The position numbers and the translations under genes are program-made. DNA of 64,000 nucleotides from an uncultured bacterium (lineage in GTDB: Bacteria > DRYD01), in contig CAKZQG010000044.1 of the NCBI GenBank assembly GCA_937139605.1, positions 1 to 64,000 of the forward strand, given 5' to 3'. Below, one piece after another: positions 17,037-25,512 of the stretch (positions within the stretch are counted from its first letter, which is position 1; each line of letters starts with the position of its first letter). The notes under the pieces are model-generated. The model searched no databases, was not told where the DNA came from, and was given only the letters and a program-made list of their open reading frames with translations.

Positions 17037-18013
17037 TGACATTATTTTTACCAATGGATGACTATCAGAAATTCAGTGATTCTTTACCCTTACAATGGCT
17101 ATGGTATTATGAATATCATAGTCCTTATGAGGTACATTCACATGCAGTTAAAGATATTATAGTAAGAGCTAAAAGTAAATATCAACAAATAGATGTAATA
17201 GATACTTTTAATAGCGGAAAAGTGTTAATATTAAACAGTGAGCCACAATCAGCACAAGTAGATGAATATATATATCATGAATCTTTAGTTCATCCAGCAA
17301 TGATAGCCTGTAAATCTCCTAACAATGTCTTAATAATTGGGGGAGGAGAAGGAGCTACTCTAAGAGAAGTAGTAAAATACAAAACAGTTAAAAAAATAGT
17401 AATGGTAGATATAGATGAAGAATTACATAAAATAGCAAAAGAATACTTAAAAGAGTGGCATCAGAATTCATTTGAAGATAATAGAGTTATCCTTATTTTT
17501 GATGATATTAAAAATTATATTAATAAAGCATTAGAAAATAATGAGAAATTTGATGTAATTATTTCAGATTTAAATGAACCTACAGGAAGCACCCCAGCCT
17601 TTAAAGTATATACACCTGAATTTATAGAAAAAATATTAAAAGTATCTAGCGATAACTTAGTTATGGTACTACAAGCATCAGACTTAAAAGATATTCTATT
17701 TTGGGAACACAGACAAGATAAAGAATATCCTATCATTTTTGAGCATTTTGAATTATTCTCTAAATATTTTAATGATATCTTATTATATCATGCATTTATT
17801 CCTTCATTTTTTAGTGATTGGGCATTTCTCCTATTATCCAAATCTAATATACTATTTAATATAAACACTATTGATAATATAATCCAAGAAAGAATATCAG
17901 GAGAATTAAAATTCTATGATTCTGAAACTCATCAGCTATTATTTTCTTTACCCAAATTTATAAGATCTACTTTAAATAAATTCTTAAGTAAAAACAAAAT
18001 AAAAATAAAATAA
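17036..18013 (+). CDS. speE: Spermidine synthase-family aminopropyltransferase
   Basis: A 325-residue SAM-fold enzyme that moves the aminopropyl group of decarboxylated SAM to an amine. Landmarks: QSAQVDEYIYHESLVHPA, the cofactor loop IIGGGEGATLREV, MVDIDEEL, and the active-site gate. The gate reads SDLNEPTG, where putrescine-type enzymes have DS(T/S)DP: the second acidic residue (proton acceptor) is Glu and the flanking residues differ. An alternative acceptor such as agmatine or spermidine is therefore possible. It is longer than usual (about 285) because of a C-terminal extension. It is translationally coupled to the decarboxylase gene. Confidence 0.9.
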   Translation: MTLFLPMDDYQKFSDSLPLQWLWYYEYHSPYEVHSHAVKDIIVRAKSKYQQIDVIDTFNSGKVLILNSEPQSAQVDEYIYHESLVHPAMIACKSPNNVLIIGGGEGATLREVVKYKTVKKIVMVDIDEELHKIAKEYLKEWHQNSFEDNRVILIFDDIKNYINKALENNEKFDVIISDLNEPTGSTPAFKVYTPEFIEKILKVSSDNLVMVLQASDLKDILFWEHRQDKEYPIIFEHFELFSKYFNDILLYHAFIPSFFSDWAFLLLSKSNILFNINTIDNIIQERISGELKFYDSETHQLLFSLPKFIRSTLNKFLSKNKIKIK

Positions 18014-18030
18014 AGAAGGAGTGAAAAGAG

Positions 18031-18291
18031 ATGAAAAAAAATATACATCCAACAGTTTATGAAACTATAGTAACTTGCGGTTGCGGGAATACTTTCAAAA
18101 CTATTTCTACTAAAAAAGAATTGAAAGTAGAAATATGTTCTAATTGTCATCCATTTTACCTAGGACAAACCACTACAACAATAGAAGCTAAAGGAAGAAT
18201 TGAAAAATTTTTATCTAAATTCGGAAATAAATATCAAGATAATATTTTAAAACATCATCAAAAGAAAAAAGAAAAAAACAACAAAAACTAA
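18031..18291 (+). CDS. rpmE: 50S ribosomal protein L31 (zinc-binding form)
   Basis: An 86-residue large-subunit protein. It begins [19 protein letters not shown] and has CxC...[10 protein letters not shown], the four-cysteine zinc form of L31, followed by [11 protein letters not shown]. The C-terminal tail is a Lys/Asn-rich extension. The ribosome site AAGGAGTG is seen. It is lodged between speE and kdd, so ribosomal, polyamine and lysine-fermentation genes share one transcript. Confidence 0.95.
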   Translation: MKKNIHPTVYETIVTCGCGNTFKTISTKKELKVEICSNCHPFYLGQTTTTIEAKGRIEKFLSKFGNKYQDNILKHHQKKKEKNNKN

Positions 18292-18314
18292 ATAAGCAAT
18301 AAAAATAAAAAAAA

Positions 18315-19376
18315 ATGAATATGGTATTGGAAAAAGAATTAGAATATTTAGGTATTCATAGGAGCTTAGATCCTAAAGGGGTTTTACCACAAGCTGCTTA
18401 TAAAATAGATAATTCACTACCTATAAAAGATAGTGAAATTTTATTTGAAGTAAATTCTTTAAATATAGACTCTGCTTCTTTTTATCAACTTAAAAATATA
18501 TCAAATAATAATAAGCAATTAATAAAACAGGAGATATTAAAAATAGTAAAAGAGCGAGGTAAAATGCATAACCCCATAACCAACTCTGGCGGAGTATTCT
18601 TAGGAAAAATAAAACAAATAGGAAAAGATTACAAAAACCAAAACTTAAAGCTAAATAGCAAAGTAATCTCTTTAACTTCATTAACTTATACGCCGTTATA
18701 TCTTGAAGATATTACAGATATCAACATAGAAACTAATACTGTATATGTTAAAGGTTATGCAATATTATTTTATAATAGCCCATTTACTGTAATAGATGAT
18801 ATAAATATAGAAGAAGAAGTATTAATGATGGTATTAGATGTAGCAGGAGCTCCTGCATATTCTGCTAAATATTCTCAAATAGGAGATACAGTAATAATTT
18901 TAGGTGGTGGAAAATCCGGGGTTCTATCCGCTTATCAAGCATACTTAAGAGTAAAACCCAGTGGCAAAGTATTTATAATAACTAAAGAAAAATATGAAGT
19001 AGAAATCTTAACGGAATTAAACATAGCAGATAAAGTTATACAAGCTGACGCAACAAAACCTATTGAAACCTTAAAGGAATATCTAAAATACAATAATGAA
19101 TTAGCAGATTTAGTTATAAATTGTACCAATGTAAGCAATACGGAAACGACTTCCATACTTTTAACAAAAGATCAAGGGAGAGTTATTTTCTTTTCAATGG
19201 CAACATCATTTACACAAGCAGCACTCCAAGCAGAAGGGTTAGCTAAAAATATCCAACTAATAATAGGTAACGGCTATTTTCCCAATCATGACAAAATTGC
19301 TATAGACTGTATCGTCAAAAATAATAAAATATATAATTTCTTTAAAAATAAAATTAACTATGAAAAAAATAAATAA
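18315..19376 (+). CDS. kdd: L-erythro-3,5-diaminohexanoate dehydrogenase
   Basis: A 353-residue NAD(P)-dependent enzyme of anaerobic lysine fermentation; it oxidatively deaminates 3,5-diaminohexanoate to 5-amino-3-oxohexanoate. The N-terminus (LGIHRSLDPKGVLPQAAYKID), the GKMHNPITNSGGVFLG block, and the Rossmann segment VIILGGGKSGVLSAYQA match the family closely, as does the later VINCTNVSNTE block. Its upstream-pathway enzyme, lysine 5,6-aminomutase alpha, is encoded about 37 kb away on the other strand (55728-57362), so the pathway is not clustered here. It starts 23 bases after rpmE. Confidence 0.9.
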   Translation: MNMVLEKELEYLGIHRSLDPKGVLPQAAYKIDNSLPIKDSEILFEVNSLNIDSASFYQLKNISNNNKQLIKQEILKIVKERGKMHNPITNSGGVFLGKIKQIGKDYKNQNLKLNSKVISLTSLTYTPLYLEDITDINIETNTVYVKGYAILFYNSPFTVIDDINIEEEVLMMVLDVAGAPAYSAKYSQIGDTVIILGGGKSGVLSAYQAYLRVKPSGKVFIITKEKYEVEILTELNIADKVIQADATKPIETLKEYLKYNNELADLVINCTNVSNTETTSILLTKDQGRVIFFSMATSFTQAALQAEGLAKNIQLIIGNGYFPNHDKIAIDCIVKNNKIYNFFKNKINYEKNK

Positions 19377-19734
19377 AAATAATTATAAAATTCATTTAGT
19401 TAAAATTTCAGCTTTAATTAATTTAAAAAAAATAGAAGAATGTCAAAATTATATAGAAAGTATATTTGATTTAGAATTACAAGAAGAAGAATTTATTTTA
19501 TTTGAATCAATATTAGAGATCCTTAACATATCTAAAGAAATAAAAACCAATTTTTATAAAAATATGGAATCAATTGAAAATAGAATAAAAAAAATCAATG
19601 AAAATATAGAAAAATTAAAAGAATATGATAAAACAATAGAAAAAGAATTTCTTCAAGATTTAATAAACACTTTATTTATGATAAATGATTATAAATTAAT
19701 GAGATTTTTCATCAATTGGCAAAGCTTTATATAA
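19360..19734 (+). CDS. Uncharacterised small helical protein
   Basis: A 124-residue lysine/glutamate-rich protein, helical throughout, with a likely coiled coil at residues about 65-95 (MESIENRIKKINENIEKLKE). No signal peptide or known motif is visible. The ATG is 17 bases inside the end of kdd, which supports translational coupling and a real gene, but there is no recognisable family. It may be an accessory of the neighbouring enzymes or unrelated. Confidence 0.55.
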   Translation: MKKINKNNYKIHLVKISALINLKKIEECQNYIESIFDLELQEEEFILFESILEILNISKEIKTNFYKNMESIENRIKKINENIEKLKEYDKTIEKEFLQDLINTLFMINDYKLMRFFINWQSFI

Positions 19735-19782
19735 ACTAAATCTAAATTAAAATTGATAAATAAAAATTTCATACATTTAATA

Positions 19783-20718
19783 ATGTATATAGAAAACGAA
19801 TTAAAATTTTTAAGAGATCCTAAAAACTCAAAAATAAAAGATATAATAAATATAATAAAAGAAGCTGATATATATTTAGATTCGCTAGAAAAAGAAAACA
19901 GATCAAAAGATATATCGATAATTGGGATAGGTTGGGACAGCAATACCGCAGGCAAACCAGGAGCTAGATTCACTCCTAAATACCTTATAAACAAACTCTT
20001 TGAACTATCTTTACATAATTTAAATCTTAGCAAAACAATTGATTTCTTAGGATTTATAAAAGTTATAATATCAAATAAAGATTATACTTTTACTAACATT
20101 AAATATATAACTGAAAAACTATTAAACATATATAAAACAAACATCTTTATAGGAGGAGATCATAGCATAACCAATCCAATATTAGAAACTATATTAAAAA
20201 AATATAGTAATTTAAATTTAATAGTTTTTGATAGTCATTTTGATTTAAGAGAAATAGAAGAAGGAGTAAGCGGTGGAACTTACTTAATTGATACTATTAA
20301 ATACTCTATAAAAAATAATTTCAATTTAAATGTAATAATTTTAGGTATAAAAGAAAGTGCTAATCCTTATTATTTATTTGAAAACGCTAAAAAATATAAT
20401 GTTAATTTTTTAAAATCCTTTGATATAATTAACAACCCAAATTTAGCAATAGAATTTATTAATAAATACATAAATAAAAATTATCTTACCTACATAAGTA
20501 TAGATATAGATAGTATAGACAGTACCTTTATTGATTGTGTTAATTCCTCTTATGGAGTTAATTTAAAACCAATTGATATAATTAATATTATTAATTATAC
20601 TAAAAAAAATTACAACGTAATAGGAATAGATATAGTAGAATTTAACCCATTAGTAGGAAACTTAGATAAATCTCTAAATAATCTAACTGAAATTTTATAC
20701 TACTTCCTTTTTGTTTAA
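19783..20718 (+). CDS. Arginase/agmatinase-fold ureohydrolase (formimidoylglutamase- or agmatinase-like)
   Basis: A 311-residue manganese-enzyme-type protein. Motifs of the family are present in order: IIGIGWDSNTAGKPGARFTP, GGDHSI (metal His), FDSHFDLRE (metal Asp/His/Asp; the usual DAHxD reads DSHFD), SGGTYLID (the usual SGT/SGH substrate loop), SIDIDSIDS (metal Asp pair) and GIDIVEFNP. The IILGIKESANPYYLFENAKK block resembles formimidoylglutamases more than agmatinases. In this polyamine operon, hydrolysis of agmatine or N1-aminopropylagmatine is a plausible role; that is inference. The frame opens at a TTG (19753), but the ATG at 19783 is more likely; no strong ribosome site is seen. Confidence 0.75.
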   Translation: MYIENELKFLRDPKNSKIKDIINIIKEADIYLDSLEKENRSKDISIIGIGWDSNTAGKPGARFTPKYLINKLFELSLHNLNLSKTIDFLGFIKVIISNKDYTFTNIKYITEKLLNIYKTNIFIGGDHSITNPILETILKKYSNLNLIVFDSHFDLREIEEGVSGGTYLIDTIKYSIKNNFNLNVIILGIKESANPYYLFENAKKYNVNFLKSFDIINNPNLAIEFINKYINKNYLTYISIDIDSIDSTFIDCVNSSYGVNLKPIDIINIINYTKKNYNVIGIDIVEFNPLVGNLDKSLNNLTEILYYFLFV

Positions 20719-20740
20719 AAAATAAAATAAATCATTAACA

Positions 20741-21427
20741 ATGAATAATCTAATTTACTCTTATATTAATTATTATTTTTTAATAATTAACTTTATATTT
20801 GGTAATGATAGGTGTATAAAATGTAGTAAATTATGTATTAATAGTTTATGTAAAACCTGTAAATTAAATATCCTAAATAAATCCAAATATTTAAAAATAG
20901 ACGAAACAAATTTTAATCATTTTAATAGAGTATATTTTGATGAAGTTTACTCAGTTGATACATATACTGATTTATTCTTTTTAATAAAAGAATACAAATT
21001 TAATAATAAAATATACCTTTCTTACTTTTTAAGTCATCTTTTAAATAATTTAATAAAAAAATACTCAATTGATTTTGATTTAATAATAAATATTCCTAAT
21101 CATGATTTTTTACAATATACTTTATATTTAGCTTTAAACTTATCAAAGATATATAAAAAACCTATTTTAAATTTCATATCAATATTAAATAAAAAACAAA
21201 AACAACATTTTATAGAAAACAAAGACGATAGAATAAAAAACGTTAAAAATAAATATATTTTAAAAAAAATTATTAAAACTAATAATTTAAATAAAAATAA
21301 AATAGATATTTTACTATTAGATGATATAATAAAAACAGGAGCAACAATAAATGAAGTTTCAAAATTAATAAAAGAAAATATAAAAACAATTAGCAAAATA
21401 AAAGTAATATCCCTAGCTAAAGCATAA
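20741..21427 (+). CDS. comF: ComF-family phosphoribosyltransferase-like protein
   Basis: A 228-residue protein with an N-terminal zinc finger (CIKCSKLCINSLCKTC) and a C-terminal phosphoribosyltransferase fold carrying the PRPP-binding motif ILLLDDIIKTGATINE. This is the ComF/GntX architecture. ComF takes part in DNA uptake in naturally competent bacteria and may act with helicase and DprA at the pole; the enzymatic activity is unclear. With pilC (21587-22600) and a prepilin (49868-50365) in the window, natural transformation is conceivable. Confidence 0.8.
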   Translation: MNNLIYSYINYYFLIINFIFGNDRCIKCSKLCINSLCKTCKLNILNKSKYLKIDETNFNHFNRVYFDEVYSVDTYTDLFFLIKEYKFNNKIYLSYFLSHLLNNLIKKYSIDFDLIINIPNHDFLQYTLYLALNLSKIYKKPILNFISILNKKQKQHFIENKDDRIKNVKNKYILKKIIKTNNLNKNKIDILLLDDIIKTGATINEVSKLIKENIKTISKIKVISLAKA

Positions 21428-21431
21428 ACCA

Positions 21432-21577
21432 GTTTTTAGATGAGTCCTCACTTCCTAAGTTTTAAATTTAGCACTAGATTAATTAAGTATAAACTCATTT
21501 TATTAAGGTTTTTAACTTTATATTATTTCCAAACTGTTTTACCCTTAATGCTTGTTAAGTCAGCAACACTATTATGT
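21432..21577. repeat. Dispersed intergenic element, copy A
   Basis: This copy fills the convergent spacer between comF (+) and pilC (-). The segment 21486-21577 aligns with 52166-52258 without large gaps, about 72 of 92 positions identical by hand, including AAACTCATTTTATTAA and CTATTATGT. A hairpin-like part with CTTCCTAA (21432-21460) matches the other end of copies B and C in order. The copies are old and diverged. They could be a decayed non-autonomous mobile element or a structured RNA family. Confidence 0.6.
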
Positions 21578-21586
21578 ATATAATAT

Positions 21587-22600
21587 TTAGTTAATATCTT
21601 GAAAAATAGGTAAATAAATACTTAAAAAAGAGATAACAATTAATGAACCTAAAAATAAAGTTATTATTATAATAATAAAAATTAAGATTTTAAAAAACTT
21701 AGATTTAAGTGAATTCACAGATTCAAATTGTAATTTATTACCTAACTCAATTAATTCAGAATCCAAAGTACCTGTAGTAAAACTATTTACTAATAACAAA
21801 TGATAATCCTTTGGAAAATTAATGAATATTTTATTTGCTATATCTAAGTTAAATTCAGTAAAATTTTTTGTTAAATCTCTAAAATTCTTATAAATAATTT
21901 CTTTCAATATTGAATTTTCAATAGTTAAAGTAGAGATATGAATAGCTAAAGGTATAGGGATAGCGCTTTTTATCAAATTTCCCATAATAATCATTAAATT
22001 AGATAAAACTAAATTTCTATATGGTTTCCCTAATATATAATATTCAAAAATATCTAAAACTATATTCCTAAAAGATAATAAGATAACAATAAGTAAAATA
22101 AATACAAAACCTATAAAAATATTTTGTAAACTTAAAAATTCTGCTAATTTTTGAACAAAAACTATAAACTGATTTTTAGATTGAACTTCTTGTAAAAGAA
22201 TTAGAAATATATTTTTAAAAACAAACTGAAAAAGAAAAATCCCAAAAAACAATGAAAACAATGTAATAATTATATAAATCTTATATATTTTAGTTTCTTG
22301 TTTTATTTTTTCAATATTTTCAAGAATATTAAGTAAAGAAGAGATTAATTCTAAAGAAGTTCCACTTTTTTCGCCAGCTTCTAAAATATAAGACACATAA
22401 TTAGGTACTACATTATTTTTCCTTAATGCAACACTTAAAGGTAATTTATTATTAACTATATCGTTTTCTATTTTAATAGCAATTTCTTTAAAAACAAAAG
22501 AGTTTTTTAAATTGTTTATAATAGTAGTTATAGGCAATCCAGCTTTAATAGAGTCTTTTAAATACTCTAAGAAATTTATTAGTTTTTTTCCTTTTAACAT
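21587..22600 (-). CDS. Type IV pilus / type II secretion inner-membrane platform protein (PilC/GspF)
   Basis: A 337-residue platform protein with two T2SF domains. The first cytosolic domain has the YLKDSIKAGLPI...LPLSVALRKN...VSYILEAGEKSG pattern. It is followed by a long hydrophobic segment, the second domain (IPIPLAIHISTLTIEN...FPKDYHLLLVNSFTTGTLDSEL) and a C-terminal transmembrane helix. Pseudopilin and ATPase genes are not adjacent; one prepilin gene lies at 49868-50365. The frame is open to a GTG at 22621, but that codon sits inside the upstream terminator hairpin, so I use the ATG at 22600. Confidence 0.88.
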   Translation of the reverse strand: MLKGKKLINFLEYLKDSIKAGLPITTIINNLKNSFVFKEIAIKIENDIVNNKLPLSVALRKNNVVPNYVSYILEAGEKSGTSLELISSLLNILENIEKIKQETKIYKIYIIITLFSLFFGIFLFQFVFKNIFLILLQEVQSKNQFIVFVQKLAEFLSLQNIFIGFVFILLIVILLSFRNIVLDIFEYYILGKPYRNLVLSNLMIIMGNLIKSAIPIPLAIHISTLTIENSILKEIIYKNFRDLTKNFTEFNLDIANKIFINFPKDYHLLLVNSFTTGTLDSELIELGNKLQFESVNSLKSKFFKILIFIIIIITLFLGSLIVISFLSIYLPIFQDIN

Positions 22601-22614
22601 TAATAGAAAAAATA

Positions 22615-22642
22615 GCCCCACTTTTGTTTTAAAAAGTGGAGC
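22615..22642 (-). terminator. Rho-independent terminator of the rplJ-rplL transcript
   Basis: On the minus strand, CCACTTTT pairs with AAAAGTGG (22639-22632 with 22625-22618), extended by GC pairs after one mismatch, and is followed by TATTTTTTCT. It lies 145 bases after the rplL stop and just before pilC. Confidence 0.8.
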
Positions 22643-22786
22643 CTTTGAAATCTATATTATAAATACAACCATCAATTATTTCACTTATATAAGTAGAAAC
22701 TTTATTTTTATGTGTCCCCACATTCCAAAAGCAGTGTTATATTCTTATTACTTTTTAAACTTAGTATGTTAGAAATAATATAATGT

Positions 22787-23182
22787 TTATTTAATTTCGA
22801 CTTTAGCGCCAGCTTCTTCTAATTTCTTTTTAATTTGTTCAGCTTCTTCCTTAGTTACTCCTTCTTTTAATGGTTTAGGAACACTTTCTACAAAATCTTT
22901 TGCTTCCTTTAGTTGCATATTAGTTAATTCTCTTACAACTTTTAATACATTCAATTTTTTATCAGCTGGGACTTCTTTAACAATAACATCAAAGGAAGTT
23001 TTTTCTTCTTTTTCTTCAGCAGCAGCTCCCGGCATTGCCCCCATCATAGCAGGTGCAAAAGCTACCGGTGCACTTGCCTGAACCCCAAACTTATCCTCTA
23101 TTGATTTTATTAAATCAACCAATTCTAATACAGTCATATTAGAAATAGCTTCTATTATTTGTTCTTTAGTTACAGTACTCAT
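22787..23182 (-). CDS. rplL: 50S ribosomal protein L7/L12
   Basis: A 131-residue stalk protein that recruits translation factors. The N-terminal dimerisation helices, an Ala/Gly/Met-rich hinge ([18 protein letters not shown]), and the C-terminal domain with [14 protein letters not shown]-type sequence and [20 protein letters not shown] are complete. It is 32 bases after rplJ. Confidence 0.98.
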   Translation of the reverse strand: MSTVTKEQIIEAISNMTVLELVDLIKSIEDKFGVQASAPVAFAPAMMGAMPGAAAEEKEEKTSFDVIVKEVPADKKLNVLKVVRELTNMQLKEAKDFVESVPKPLKEGVTKEEAEQIKKKLEEAGAKVEIK

Positions 23183-23214
23183 TTTTTAACCCCCTTTGTT
23201 TATATGGTTTTTAA

Positions 23215-23820
23215 TTATTTACCTTCTTTTTTATCCTTAACTGCATTTAAAGCCCAAACTAATTTATTTAAAATATTTTTTAACACTACAGCAAAATTAG
23301 TTACAGGAGCTTTCATAGTTCCAAGTAATTGAGCTAATAATACCTCCTTAGGAGGTAAAGTAGCTAAAGTTTTAATTTCATTTGCAGATATAACTTTTCC
23401 ATTAAGAACTCCAAAAACTACTTCCGGAATATCCTCTTTTATATTTTTTTCTTTTTTAAAATATTGTATAATTTCATTAAGCTTTTTAGCTAAAGCTATT
23501 GGATCACTTTTAGTATAATTAATAATTAATGCTCCTCTCATTTTAGGAGCTAAATCTTTTAGATTACTTTCTTCTAATGCTATTTTCAATATACTATTCC
23601 TAATTACTTTAATATCTCCTCCAACTTCTTCTATATCTAAATTATATTTAACTAAATCAGTAGCTTTTAAAGAAATATTCTCCTTTTGGTATTTTGTAAA
23701 AATAACAATCGAAGAATTATTTATAATATCTTTTGCTTTTTCTAGTAGCTTAGATTTTAGTGGATTAACTTTAGGAGAATAATTACTTTTTATTTGTCTA
23801 GGTTTATCTTTTAACATCAT
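23215..23820 (-). CDS. rplJ: 50S ribosomal protein L10
   Basis: A 201-residue stalk-base protein that anchors L7/L12. Recognisable features are the N-terminal LLEKAKDIINNSSIVIFTKYQ segment, the KVIRNSILKIAL block and the C-terminal helix ending NKLVWALNAVKDKK. It is somewhat longer than usual at the N-terminus (about 20 extra basic residues). rplK/rplA upstream and rpoB/rpoC downstream, the normal neighbours, are absent. The 217-base divergent spacer 23821-24037 shows no clear L10-leader structure that I can support. Confidence 0.96.
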   Translation of the reverse strand: MMLKDKPRQIKSNYSPKVNPLKSKLLEKAKDIINNSSIVIFTKYQKENISLKATDLVKYNLDIEEVGGDIKVIRNSILKIALEESNLKDLAPKMRGALIINYTKSDPIALAKKLNEIIQYFKKEKNIKEDIPEVVFGVLNGKVISANEIKTLATLPPKEVLLAQLLGTMKAPVTNFAVVLKNILNKLVWALNAVKDKKEGK

Positions 23821-24037
23821 AAATAAATTTCCCCCTTAGAACAAATACTTCAACTTATATTATAAATATTCTATTTTTTTAAGCTTTTCCCTTTTATATA
23901 AACCAATTTTATATATTTTTAATTTTTATACCTTATTTTATACTTCTATAAGTTTTAACATTTTTTTAAAATTAAATTTAGTTTTAAAGTTAAATTTATT
24001 TAAAAAAACTAAAAAATACAAAACCAGGAGGAAAAAT

Positions 24038-24292
24038 ATGGAAATAAAAAACATAATAGAAAAAATAGAAATTGACATAAACTATGAAGATGAAAACGAA
24101 AATATCCCTATACTAATTGGAATGATAACAGGCGGTTTTATTCCTATGTTATTCTTATTTATTATATCTAAAAACCTAGATAACCTATTATTATTAACCT
24201 TAATAATAATATTAGGTCCTATTTTATGTTTTATAACAAGTATAGCAAGTGGAATATTGTTTAAAAATCTTTATTTAAAAAATAAAAATTAA
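24038..24292 (+). CDS. Small two-helix membrane protein
   Basis: An 84-residue protein with an acidic N-terminus (residues 1-25) and two transmembrane helices (about 26-44 and 50-73), ending in a basic tail. It has a strong ribosome site CCAGGAGG. No family is recognised. It lies 32 bases before the clostripain-like gene and probably shares its transcript, so it could anchor or regulate that protease; this is inference from position. Confidence 0.65.
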   Translation: MEIKNIIEKIEIDINYEDENENIPILIGMITGGFIPMLFLFIISKNLDNLLLLTLIIILGPILCFITSIASGILFKNLYLKNKN

Positions 24293-24324
24293 AATAAAAA
24301 CTAAATTATTAGTTACTAAATTTT

Positions 24325-25509
24325 ATGATTAATAACATTAAAAATAATATTAATAATACTAAGAATTGTAATCAGAACTATAATTTTAAAGATTATTTAA
24401 TAATAGTATATTCTGCAGGTGATAATGATTTAAAAAATGATTTGTTTAATGATTTAGATGAAATAGAAGAAGTTGGATCTAATGAAAATATAGATATAGT
24501 AGCCATAGCTGATCAAGGGAAAAATGGAACCCAATGGGAAGGTTGTAGAATCCTTCATTTACAAAAAGATAATGAAAAAGGTAAAATAAATTCTCCAGTA
24601 ATTAAAGAATACAAAAAAGTAGATATGGCAGATCCCAAATTCTTGGAAGAATCTTTAACAGAAGTAATTGAAAAATTTCCAGCTAAAAATATAATGCTGA
24701 TAATTAGTGATCACGGAAGTGGCTGGGAAGGAGCAATAGTAGATAATGACAATACAAACTTTTTAGATGGTTTCAAAATGAGTTTACCTAAATTAAGTAA
24801 CGCTCTAAAAAACGTAATAAAAAATACCAACAAAAAAATAGATATTATAACATTTGATGCGTGCTTAATGGGAAGTAGTGAAGTAATGATAGAACTTAAA
24901 GATACTACCAACTACATAGTAGCTTCACAACAATTAGTAGGAGCTGAAGGATTACCTTATAAAAAAATATTTACTAACTTCTACCCACAACTAATTAATA
25001 TAATCTCAAATACCATAACCCAAAAGTGCCATAAAAAAGAAAACATAAATTTAAATGAAGAAATAGTAAAAAATATAATAAAAAATTCTCAAAACTTTCC
25101 CTCAATAAGAACTTTATCAGCAATAAACCTAAACAAAACAGATATTTTTATTAAAAAAATAGATAATTTAGCTAATGCTATTTTAAAAACTCCCCAAAAC
25201 TACCAAACAATAAAAGAAATATCCAAAAAAGTTCAGAAATTTAACCAACAAGGTAATAGAGATCTTATTCATTTCCTAACCTTACTTATAGAAAACCCAG
25301 AAATAGATAACAATATAAAAAAACTCTCAAGCGATTTAAAAGAATTTCTAGAAAAAGAATATATAATATCATCTTATCATAATGACGAATTCCCAAATGC
25401 TTACGGCTTATCTATAATATTAAATAAATTATTATCTTATAAATATAAAGACTTAGAAATAAGTAAATCAACATCTTATGATGAGATGCTTGAAAAAATT
25501 TTTGGATAA
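24325..25509 (+). CDS. Clostripain-family (C11) cysteine peptidase, no signal peptide
   Basis: A 394-residue caspase-fold peptidase. The catalytic dyad is visible: His130 in SDHGSGW and Cys180 in TFDACLMGS. The N-terminal strand block YLIIVYSAGDNDL (residues about 24-36) is also typical of C11. Family members usually cleave after Arg or Lys and many are exported; this one starts with a polar Asn-rich stretch and no signal peptide or lipobox, so it should be cytosolic. The C-terminal 150 residues are helical. It converges with the GT9 gene, leaving a 3-base gap. Confidence 0.85.
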   Translation: MINNIKNNINNTKNCNQNYNFKDYLIIVYSAGDNDLKNDLFNDLDEIEEVGSNENIDIVAIADQGKNGTQWEGCRILHLQKDNEKGKINSPVIKEYKKVDMADPKFLEESLTEVIEKFPAKNIMLIISDHGSGWEGAIVDNDNTNFLDGFKMSLPKLSNALKNVIKNTNKKIDIITFDACLMGSSEVMIELKDTTNYIVASQQLVGAEGLPYKKIFTNFYPQLINIISNTITQKCHKKENINLNEEIVKNIIKNSQNFPSIRTLSAINLNKTDIFIKKIDNLANAILKTPQNYQTIKEISKKVQKFNQQGNRDLIHFLTLLIENPEIDNNIKKLSSDLKEFLEKEYIISSYHNDEFPNAYGLSIILNKLLSYKYKDLEISKSTSYDEMLEKIFG

Positions 25510-25512
25510 ATA

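Noticed and set aside
22601-22621. Upstream GTG start of pilC
   Set aside because: The codon lies inside the terminator hairpin of the rplJ-rplL transcript; the ATG at 22600 gives a family-like N-terminus.
23821-24037. L10-leader autoregulatory RNA upstream of rplJ
   Set aside because: The spacer is AT-rich and I could not draw a convincing stem set with the conserved L10-binding loop.
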